Source of the DNA: JAJEFO01 sp965214325
GTDB lineage: Bacteria > Pseudomonadota > Alphaproteobacteria > Rhodobacterales > Rhodobacteraceae
Assembly (NCBI GenBank): GCA_965214325.1
Contig: CBDCBG010000006.1
Coordinates: forward strand, 806,001-870,000
Length of the DNA: 64,000 nucleotides
Reading direction: 5' to 3'
Position 1 is the stretch's first letter. Each line of letters begins with the position of its first letter. Below are positions 42,298-49,195 of the stretch, piece by piece. A model generated the notes under the pieces. That model saw nothing but the letters and a program-made list of their open reading frames with translations. It was not told where the DNA came from and did not search any database. The translations under genes were made by a program, and so were the position numbers.

Positions 42298-44604
42298 TCA
42301 TGAGGCGGGTTTCCCCGCCCTGGCATTGTTCCCGGGCAATTCGCAGACCATGCGCAGGCCGGTTCCGGGGAAGATCGTGCATGTCTGGTTGAGCTCTTCG
42401 AGCAGTCCCGCGACGGCGGCGTCGCCCGCATCGCTGGCGGTGCCGAGGATGCGCACCCGCAGGATGCCGTTTTCCGGGTCCGGGACGATGTCGGCATCCG
42501 ACTGGAACAGTTCGGCGAGGGTGCGGCGTGGGCGTTGCTTCGCGCCCTGCGCGTCGGCGACGGCGGGCATCATCCGGGTCTCGGCGCGGCAGGCGATCAT
42601 GCGGATGACGTCGAGGAGCAGCCTCTCGCCGGAGGGCAGCGCGTCAAGCCACTCATCCTCGCCGAGTTCCGCGACCTTGACGTGCGTGGGCAGATCCCTG
42701 CGCCGGAGCTTGAGCGCCTCGCGCTCGGCGTCGAGCGTCCCGATCTCGGCCTTCAGCCTCTCGGCGGACCTGGCGGCCGTGCCGGACGGCCCGCCCCCGG
42801 TCAGGTCGGCGACGCGGTTGCGCAGCGTGCCGAGCCTGTTCCGCATCCGGTTGATCCGGCGGTCCAGCTCGCGCCGGGCCGGATTGACGACGCGCGCCTC
42901 CGGATCCTGCTCGGCAAGGCCGTGCACCGGCAGCGCGTCGAGGCTGAACTCGTCGCGCATGTACTTGAAGAAGCTCTCCTGCGCCCATCGGGAGAACAGC
43001 GCGCCTGCGGCCTGCTCCGTCGGCACGCCGAAGTCGGTGGTCACGAGCGGGACCTGCCGGCCCGAGTCCAGCAAGCGGCGGATCTGGCGAACCTCGGGCC
43101 CCTTGCCGCCCTTGCCCAGCCTGATCCGCCTCTCGGCAAGGCGGACCTCGGCCGAGCCGGCGCCGCCGGGACCGTGGAGCGGCGCCTCGACGGCGCGGAA
43201 CTCCTCCTCCGGCCAGTCCTCGCCCCTGAAGCCCTTGTGCCAGGTGATCACCGCGATGCCACGCCGGGCGAGGCGGGCGAACAGGGCCGGGCTCCATCCC
43301 TCCCGGTCGAAGACCAGCGTCAGCGCGGGCGCGGCCTCCGGCGAGACCGTGAGATCCGGCGCGTCCGGTCCCGGCAGGCCCAGCCGATCCAGCGCCGGAA
43401 GGACGTCGTGCTCCAGCGCCTTGGCCATGCCGGGATCGAGATCCTTGTGCAGGCACAGCAGCGGCCTGCCGCCGAGCGCGTTGACCCAGTAGCTGGTCGA
43501 GGCCGGCAGGCAGAGCTTCCGGCGCGACACGAAGTGCTTCGGAAGGCGGCCCTTGCGGCCGGCATAGACCTTCACGTGCCCGTCCACCGACAGCGTGGCG
43601 TGGGCGTCCGGCTCGTCGGCCATCCACGCCCGCGCCAGCGCGTCCTGCCAGCCCTTCACCCGCTGAACGTCGGATGCGAGCGCCCGGATCTTGCGCCGCA
43701 GCGTCTTCGCTTCCGGGCAGCGGTCCAGCCCCAGGACCGCGCCCCATTCCCCCGGAGCCTCGTGGCGCAGCGCCTCGGGGTTGCGGACCCGGGCCATGAA
43801 CAGGAACGCGAGCAGGAGAAGCGTGCTCGTCAGCCCGTGGCATCCTTTCGGCAGCGACAGGAACGCGCCCGAACGGTCGAGCAGCCCTTCCTTCAGGAGC
43901 GTCGGCAGCGCGGCCAGCACGCCGCCGCAGGCGACCGCCGAAAGAGGCTCGTCGAAGCGCGGATGCGCCTCGGCCATCGCCCCCGCCGAGGCCGCGACGC
44001 GCCCCGCGCTGTCGCGCGCGCCCCGGCCCATCGGCGCCTCCCGGTCGCGCCGGTCCCGTTCGCTGCGGCCGAGCAGGCCTGCCCGGACATCCTCGTCCTG
44101 CGTGTCCGTTCCGGCCGGCCGCTCCTCCTGCGCCTCCGGCTTCGTGTTCTCCGGCTCGGGCTGTCGCGCGCCGATGAACCCCTTGCGGCGGTTGTGGTTC
44201 AGCGTCGTGGCGGGAACCTCCAGCTCGCGGGCAACCGCGGTGCCGCTCATGCCCTTGGAAAGGAGGCGGTCCGCCTCCCGCGCCGTCTCGCCGGTGATCA
44301 CGCTCGTTCCACGGCCCCGGCGCGGCTCGTGGAACGCCGCCTCGCCCTCGTTCCGAAGCTTGTCCGCCGCACGCTGAACCGTCGCGCGGCCAACGCCGAA
44401 CGCAGCCTGCAGGTCCCTGTGGCGGATGCCGTGCCTGGCGAACCTGGCGATCCGCAGTCTCATGGCCGGGCGGTCGTTCTCGTCGTGGCAGTCGAAGGGC
44501 TCGAGGTTGGAGAAGCAGACGGTCTGGCCGTCCTCGGATGCGAAGGAGAAGCACGAAGCGCCGATCTGGACGGCGTCTGAAGGGTGCATGGCGAGCGTGT
44601 TCAT
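42298..44604 (-). CDS. Large DDE transposase, intact (family not in the common IS classes)
   Basis: 768 residues without interruption. The N-terminus has a helix-turn-helix (RHGIRHRDLQAAFGVGRATV), then a variable charged linker. The DDE core shows ATLSVDGHVKVYAGRKG (first D), ALTLVFDREGWSPALFARLA (second D) and RWAQESFFKYMRDEFSLDAL (E). KLCLPASTSYWVNALGGRPL is also characteristic of this large transposase group. A coiled-coil region (LDAEREALKLRRRDL) precedes the C-terminus. Terminal repeats could not be fixed. It closes the right end of the 19-kb island, next to ccmE. Confidence 0.85.
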   Translation of the reverse strand: MNTLAMHPSDAVQIGASCFSFASEDGQTVCFSNLEPFDCHDENDRPAMRLRIARFARHGIRHRDLQAAFGVGRATVQRAADKLRNEGEAAFHEPRRGRGTSVITGETAREADRLLSKGMSGTAVARELEVPATTLNHNRRKGFIGARQPEPENTKPEAQEERPAGTDTQDEDVRAGLLGRSERDRRDREAPMGRGARDSAGRVAASAGAMAEAHPRFDEPLSAVACGGVLAALPTLLKEGLLDRSGAFLSLPKGCHGLTSTLLLLAFLFMARVRNPEALRHEAPGEWGAVLGLDRCPEAKTLRRKIRALASDVQRVKGWQDALARAWMADEPDAHATLSVDGHVKVYAGRKGRLPKHFVSRRKLCLPASTSYWVNALGGRPLLCLHKDLDPGMAKALEHDVLPALDRLGLPGPDAPDLTVSPEAAPALTLVFDREGWSPALFARLARRGIAVITWHKGFRGEDWPEEEFRAVEAPLHGPGGAGSAEVRLAERRIRLGKGGKGPEVRQIRRLLDSGRQVPLVTTDFGVPTEQAAGALFSRWAQESFFKYMRDEFSLDALPVHGLAEQDPEARVVNPARRELDRRINRMRNRLGTLRNRVADLTGGGPSGTAARSAERLKAEIGTLDAEREALKLRRRDLPTHVKVAELGEDEWLDALPSGERLLLDVIRMIACRAETRMMPAVADAQGAKQRPRRTLAELFQSDADIVPDPENGILRVRILGTASDAGDAAVAGLLEELNQTCTIFPGTGLRMVCELPGNNARAGKPAS

Positions 44605-44638
44605 GGGAAGCGGGAAACCTGAAAGTGAGCCTCATGTT

Positions 44639-44667
44639 ATATTGCCCGCTTCCGGCGTGCCTGTCAA
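44639..44667 (-). promoter_or_regulatory. Sigma-70 promoter of the large transposase gene
   Basis: On the minus strand TTGACA (44667-44662), a 17-base spacer and CAATAT (44644-44639) lie about 35 bases before the ATG at 44604. The -35 box also sits in a small hairpin (TTCCGGC ... GCCGGAA, 44650-44675). Confidence 0.5.
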
Positions 44668-44855
44668 GCCGGAAATCTGCATATTGTCGTTGTTTTGTTG
44701 GCCAAACGGGCCCTGGAGGACATCGAAATCAGCCCGCGAGGTCAGGACGTGTGAAACTGGTCAAGTCGCGACTTTTGCAAGGGCCTCGGCTGTACCTGCA
44801 AGAATGTCCGGATTCGCGCCATTGCGGCAGATTCGGGGCGTCGGTGCGGAGGATT

Positions 44856-45305
44856 CTAGCTGTTCGGATCCCGGTAAACGCCCTGCTCCTTCAAGGCATC
44901 GATCACCTCGGCAGGCATGTAGGTCTCATCGTGCTTTGCGAGCAGGTCATGGGCCTGGAACACGCCGTCCACGTAATAGCCTTTCGCTATGGTGCCCTGA
45001 CCCTCTCCGAAAAGGTCCGGGGCCGGATCTCCGCCGACATAAGTCACGGGAACCTCCGCAGCACCGTCGGTGATCACAAAGGAGAACCGCACTCCGTCCA
45101 CTTCTGTCATTGAGCCGTCCTTCACCAGCCCGCCCAGCTGAAAATACTCCTCCGCCCCGGGGGGTGCGAACAGAACTTCGCTCGGGGACCGAAAGAACTG
45201 GAAAGCGTCCTTTGGCAAGAACCACAGGACGACCAGCATCCCGGCAAGGCATGCGCCCGCCAGTGCAAGCACCTGTATGCGTCGCTGCTTCTTCAGGCCC
45301 TTCAT
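44856..45305 (-). CDS. ccmE: Heme chaperone CcmE
   Basis: Periplasmic, membrane-anchored heme carrier of System I cytochrome c maturation, 149 residues. The N-terminal anchor is QVLALAGACLAGMLVVLWFL; the OB-fold contains VRFSFVITDGAAEVPVTYVG and DPAPDLFGEGQGTIAKGYY. The heme-binding motif is LLAKHDETYMPAEV, with the covalent heme His at 125 and Tyr nearby. The ATG at 45305 overlaps the iscB stop codon and lacks a strong ribosome site, so translation may depend on coupling. The normal downstream genes ccmF-ccmH lie 19 kb away beyond the island. Confidence 0.96.
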   Translation of the reverse strand: MKGLKKQRRIQVLALAGACLAGMLVVLWFLPKDAFQFFRSPSEVLFAPPGAEEYFQLGGLVKDGSMTEVDGVRFSFVITDGAAEVPVTYVGGDPAPDLFGEGQGTIAKGYYVDGVFQAHDLLAKHDETYMPAEVIDALKEQGVYRDPNS

Positions 45306-46672
45306 CTGTCCGCCCCGCAGGAAACCCCGGACTTCAAGGCGGGGAGAAATGCGGGGTCCAATGTTCCAAGCATCGTCGCTGTCTCCCCTGGCCGTGGCGT
45401 GTCGAGGCGGTATCCGTACCCGCCGCCGCGCTGTACGATGCGGCAATGCCTGTGCGAGACGCCCTGGACGGTGCCGGCGGCGGCCTGGACGTTGAACGAT
45501 CCCGAGGCTCGCACCGCGACGCGCCCGACCTGGACGCCCTGCCTCTTCCCCGAGAGCACGGTCGCGCGCGCGATGTCACCCGCCCGGATGCCCCTGGCGG
45601 ACTTCCCAGCCATCAGATGCCCCACCGGAATCCCGAACCGGTGGACCCGCGTCCGCGCACGCGGTCCGCGGCACATGGCCGTGATCCCGGGCACGGGCTG
45701 GTCCCGGCCCGTCAGCGCGGGCGTCTCCCCCACGCAGGCCGCGTCAAGGGCATGCGACTTCGGAATCCCCGGCCGCGCCCGGTTGAACTCCGTCCGTCCG
45801 CCCGAGGAGCCGGAGACGGGCAGGCCGGTGCGGCGCAGCCCGTCGAACAGGACGCGGCAAGAGGCGTTGACCGCGGCGGCGTCACGAAGCGGCGCCGTGG
45901 CTTCCGCGAGAACCCGCCGCAGCCGTTCGGGCTGTCCGGCCAGAAAGACCTCCCCCGGCTCCGCGCCCGTTTCCCGGTTGCAGGACGGGCAGGCCGGGGT
46001 GAGGTTGGACACCCGGTCGGTCCCGCCCCAGGCCTTGGGACGGAGGTGGTCGACCTCGAGCGGCGTCTCCGTGGCGTCGCAATACGCGCATTTGCGTCCC
46101 CGCTTCTCGAACGGGCATTCCCGCACCTCGTAGCCGGCCAGCGTGCCCTGCTGATACTCCACGCCCTCGATGTCCGGGCTCTCCGGCGCCTGCGTGTCGA
46201 AGCGCACCGTCTCGCACCTGGCCCCGGTCGTCGGCGCAAGCCTCCTGAACCGTCCCGTCCAGGAGGGCGTGCTGTCCGCCCGCGACTGCAGCGAGGGCGG
46301 GAGCCTTCTCCCGGAACGCCGGTCCAGGAACCTCTCCTTCCGGTGGCGCGGGCCGGCCGGGCGCCGGCGCCGCCGGTAACCGGCCCGTTGCAGCATCGAC
46401 TTCAGGACCTTTCCTCCCCTGTGCCCGATCTCGGCCAGGAACAGGACCTCGCCGTCGTCTCTCATCAGCGCAAGGCCGGTCCTCCCCGACCCCGGTTCGA
46501 TCTTGAGGTCGCGCGCCCGTGACTCCCCTCCGGTCCAGCCCCGGAGCCGGGTGGCGAACGGATGCAGGCGCACCGCGACGGCGCGCCCCTTCTTCAGAAT
46601 TTTCCTCGCCCGGGCCGGGTGGCACGGCACCGGCGGGTCTCCCCGCCGGTCGAGGACGAAAACGCGGCTCAC
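45302..46672 (-). CDS. iscB: IscB RNA-guided nuclease with RuvC-I Asp-to-Glu change
   Basis: 456 residues from the GTG at 46672 (SRVFVLDRRGDPPVPCHPAR). The PLMP-type N-domain is followed by RuvC-I LKIEPGSGRTGLALM, bridge-helix arginines (GYRRRRRPAGPRHRKERFLD), RuvC-II CETVRFDTQ, HNH CAYCDATETPLEVDHLRPKA with WGGTDRVSNLTPACPSCN, and RuvC-III SHALDAACVG. The usual RuvC-I catalytic Asp (IDPGS) is Glu at residue 59; the HNH His and Asn and the other RuvC residues are kept. The upstream region folds like an omega RNA. No TnpA is nearby, so the element is non-autonomous or domesticated. A longer frame upstream is the omega RNA region, not protein. Confidence 0.93.
   Translation of the reverse strand: MSRVFVLDRRGDPPVPCHPARARKILKKGRAVAVRLHPFATRLRGWTGGESRARDLKIEPGSGRTGLALMRDDGEVLFLAEIGHRGGKVLKSMLQRAGYRRRRRPAGPRHRKERFLDRRSGRRLPPSLQSRADSTPSWTGRFRRLAPTTGARCETVRFDTQAPESPDIEGVEYQQGTLAGYEVRECPFEKRGRKCAYCDATETPLEVDHLRPKAWGGTDRVSNLTPACPSCNRETGAEPGEVFLAGQPERLRRVLAEATAPLRDAAAVNASCRVLFDGLRRTGLPVSGSSGGRTEFNRARPGIPKSHALDAACVGETPALTGRDQPVPGITAMCRGPRARTRVHRFGIPVGHLMAGKSARGIRAGDIARATVLSGKRQGVQVGRVAVRASGSFNVQAAAGTVQGVSHRHCRIVQRGGGYGYRLDTPRPGETATMLGTLDPAFLPALKSGVSCGADR
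45325..45344 (-). repeat. Right-end hairpin of the IscB (IS200/IS605-type) element
   Basis: CCCCG and CGGGG arms with a loop around CTTGAAG, in the context CCCCGCCTTGAAGTCCGGGG followed by TTTCCTGC, closely resemble the terminal hairpin of IS200/IS605 elements. It overlaps the last codons of iscB and ends about 20 bases before the ccmE start. Confidence 0.6.
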
Positions 46673-46679
46673 GCCGCAC

Positions 46680-46976
46680 CGGGGGTCGCCGGAGCCTCTC
46701 CCGAGACGCCGGCCGGAGCCGGGCTCCTCTCGCACAACCTGACCGTCCGCGTTCCGGTCCGCACCGTTTCGTGCCTGGCCCGGCGTGCCTGCAGGCGAAT
46801 CTTCGAGAGCCCGGGACGGAGAAAGCGTTCCGGGGTCGGTCTTCAACGCATGATTCAAGGCGGACTGGATCCCTTTCTCCTTTCTCGCGCCGGTCAGCAT
46901 GGGCCTTCGGGGCTTTCGCACCTCAGGCCCCTCCCTTCTGGGAGGAGTCGCTGACCCGATCACTCCGCGCAGGTGA
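46680..46976 (-). ncRNA. Putative omega RNA of IscB (HEARO-type)
   Basis: HEARO/omega RNAs lie directly upstream of iscB on the same strand. Here the 300 bases before the GTG are GC-rich and foldable, and all frames lack protein motifs. Stems seen: GGTCAGC (46956-46950) with GCTGACC (46898-46892); inside it CTCCC-AGAA-GGGAG (46944-46931) and GGCC pairs; then GGAGAAAG (46880-46873) with CTTTCTCC (46825-46818); and GC stems near 46700-46730. The 5' end, just before the first stem, would carry the guide, taken from the flanking host DNA. The exact ends are not determined. Confidence 0.7.
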
Positions 46977-47130
46977 CGCAATCAATGGATCCTGATGCGA
47001 CTTGACGCCGTGATGTTCCGCAAGGCCGACGACGCGCAATTGCATCCCTGATCCACGATGCAGCGGCACAAGGCCGAAACGCAGCCGCCAAATGGCCACA
47101 GTCAGCAACCAGGGAGTCCGAAGCAACGCT

Positions 47131-48159
47131 TCACGGATAGACGGGCGCGGCCATGAGCCCGGCCGTCTCGTCTTCGCCGAGCATCAGGTTCGCGTTCTGG
47201 ATCGCCTGCCCGCTCGAGCCCTTGGTCAGGTTGTCAAGCACGACTATCACGGTCGCGACCCGCTCGCGCCGGTCCCCCACCACGCCCATATGGCAGAAGT
47301 TCGATGCCCGCACATGCTTCATCTGCGGCACCTGACCGAACGGCAGGACATGGACGAAAACCTCGTCGCCGTAGACCTTGTTCAGCGCCGCATGGACCTG
47401 CTCCGGCACGCCCTTCACGTAGCAAGTCATGACAATGCCCCTGGTTGACGGCAGAAGATGCGGGCTCAGGGTGATTCTCGGCGCGCCGTCCGCCAGCTTG
47501 GCCAGTTCCTGGTCGAACTCCCCGAGGTGCCGATGTGTGCCGCCTACCGAATACGGCATGACGTTGTCTTCCATCTCGGCCATCAGCAGCTGTTCCTTCA
47601 GCGACCGTCCCGCACCGGAGACAGATGCCTTAAGGTCAAGAACTATATCGTTGAAGTCTATGCATTTTTCCATGAAAAGCGGCCGCAAGCCGTACAGTCC
47701 GGCGGCCGCGTTGCAGCCAGTGCCCGCGACAAGCCGCGCCGACCGGATATCCTCCCGGTAGAATTCGGTCAACCCGTAGGCCGCCTCTTCCTGCAGGTCG
47801 AGTGCCGCATGGGGCTTGCCATACCACGTCTCGTAGGCACCTGGGTCGTGCAGCCGAAAGTCAGCGGAAAGATCGACGACCTTCACCTGCCGGGGAACGG
47901 CCGGAACGACGGCCTGGCTTGTCGCGTGCGGAAGCGCGCAGAATGCAAGTTCAATTCCTGTCCAGTCCACTTGATCGATGGCGACAAGGTCAGGCAGCTT
48001 CAGGTGTCCAAGATGCGGAAACACCGATGACATCGGCTGACCCGCTTTCCGGTCTCCGGTCAACGCTGCAATACGCATCGACGGATGTGTCGAGATCAAC
48101 CGAACAAGTTCGGCGCCTGTGTATCCGCTGGCGCCAAGAATGACGACGTCATGGGGCAT
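47131..48159 (-). CDS. argC: N-acetyl-gamma-glutamyl-phosphate reductase
   Basis: Third step of arginine synthesis. 342 residues from the ATG at 48159 (MPHDVVILGASGYTGAELVR), which gives the Rossmann motif GASGYTG. The catalytic Cys lies in RLVAGTGCNAAAGLYGLRPL, the variant common in alphaproteobacteria. The catalytic His region is SVGGTHRHLGEFDQEL. The gene points at ccmE, from which it is now separated by the IscB element. Confidence 0.95.
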   Translation of the reverse strand: MPHDVVILGASGYTGAELVRLISTHPSMRIAALTGDRKAGQPMSSVFPHLGHLKLPDLVAIDQVDWTGIELAFCALPHATSQAVVPAVPRQVKVVDLSADFRLHDPGAYETWYGKPHAALDLQEEAAYGLTEFYREDIRSARLVAGTGCNAAAGLYGLRPLFMEKCIDFNDIVLDLKASVSGAGRSLKEQLLMAEMEDNVMPYSVGGTHRHLGEFDQELAKLADGAPRITLSPHLLPSTRGIVMTCYVKGVPEQVHAALNKVYGDEVFVHVLPFGQVPQMKHVRASNFCHMGVVGDRRERVATVIVVLDNLTKGSSGQAIQNANLMLGEDETAGLMAAPVYP

Positions 48160-48218
48160 CGGGGCCCTCCTCCTTCGGCAAATCACGAATGTCTATCGCG
48201 ACAAGGGCCGCGCGGCAA

Positions 48219-49031
48219 TCACGCAGCGTGGAACTCCGTCTTCCGACGGAGAAATCGGGTTGCCTGAAGGGTAACGCGTTGCGGGTCGCCTGTAGTCAGG
48301 AACATGGGGATCTCGCCAGTGCCACGCATTTCGGGATGCCGTTCCAGATAGTCGGCCAGGCTGTCGGCCACAAGGGCCGGCTGGCTGAACACTTTGACGC
48401 CAGGACCCAACGCGGCCCGGAATCCATCCTCCACGATAGGGTAGTGGGTGCATCCCAGAACGGCGGCCTCCGGCCTTGGCATCTTCCGCCTCAACGCCTC
48501 GACATGGCTCCGCACAAGCGCGCCAGCCAAGATCAGGTCGCCCTCCTCGATGGCGTCGACAACGCCTGCACATGCTTGCGTCTCCACGTCAACGCCGATC
48601 GCACGAAATGCCAGCTCGCGCTGGAATGCACGGTTTCGGACCGTGGCCGGCGTCGCAAAGAGCGCCACGTTCTTCAATTCGACTTCGCGGGGCGGGGAAT
48701 TGTCGCCCCATTGCCGCTCGGTGAGGGCCTCGATCAACGGCACGAACACGCCAAGCACTCGCTTGTCCGGCGGAACCCACTCTTCCTGGATCCGACGGAG
48801 CGCGGCCGAAGACGCTGTGTTGCATGCGAGCACGACCAGATCGCAGCCAGCCTGAAACAGCCGCGAAACCCCTTGAGTGGTCAACTCGTAGATGTCGTCG
48901 AAGTCGCGCACCCCGTATGGCGTGCACGCGTTGTCGCCAAGATAGACGAGCGGCACATCGGGAAGCCGCTGTGCCACGGCCCTGTAGACGGTCAGGCCGC
49001 CCAGCCCGCTGTCAAACAATCCTACCGCCAT
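48219..49031 (-). CDS. murI: Glutamate racemase
   Basis: Makes D-glutamate for peptidoglycan. 270 residues from the ATG at 49031 (MAVGLFDSGLGGLTVYRAVA). The two catalytic cysteines lie in VLACNTASSAALRR and EAAVLGCTHYPIVEDGFR; YLGDNACTPYGVR is also conserved. An upstream extension of the frame has no family similarity. It precedes argC on the same strand by 59 bases. Confidence 0.93.
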   Translation of the reverse strand: MAVGLFDSGLGGLTVYRAVAQRLPDVPLVYLGDNACTPYGVRDFDDIYELTTQGVSRLFQAGCDLVVLACNTASSAALRRIQEEWVPPDKRVLGVFVPLIEALTERQWGDNSPPREVELKNVALFATPATVRNRAFQRELAFRAIGVDVETQACAGVVDAIEEGDLILAGALVRSHVEALRRKMPRPEAAVLGCTHYPIVEDGFRAALGPGVKVFSQPALVADSLADYLERHPEMRGTGEIPMFLTTGDPQRVTLQATRFLRRKTEFHAA

Positions 49032-49195
49032 TCGCGTCCGCCCATCCAAGTCCCGCCCATCCTGCACCCCGGCCAGAGGCCCGGCCCGCCTGAACGGCAA
49101 GGCATATGTGCAGCGTTGGGAAAAGTCCATTGCCCACAGACCGGTTCACACAAGGCCGAGGCAGGACCATTCGGTGTCGAGCGCGACAGGGGGCG

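Noticed and set aside
42535..44580. Rightward 681-codon open frame
   Set aside because: It is the antisense shadow of the intact transposase at 42298-44604; its arginine- and proline-rich translation has no motifs.
44650..44675. Hairpin TTCCGGC...GCCGGAA as a terminator
   Set aside because: It lacks a T-tract and overlaps the -35 box of the transposase promoter; more likely part of the element end.
46673..46981. N-terminal extension of IscB by about 103 codons
   Set aside because: The region lacks protein character, forms strong RNA stems and corresponds to the omega RNA position; the GTG at 46672 gives the family N-terminus.
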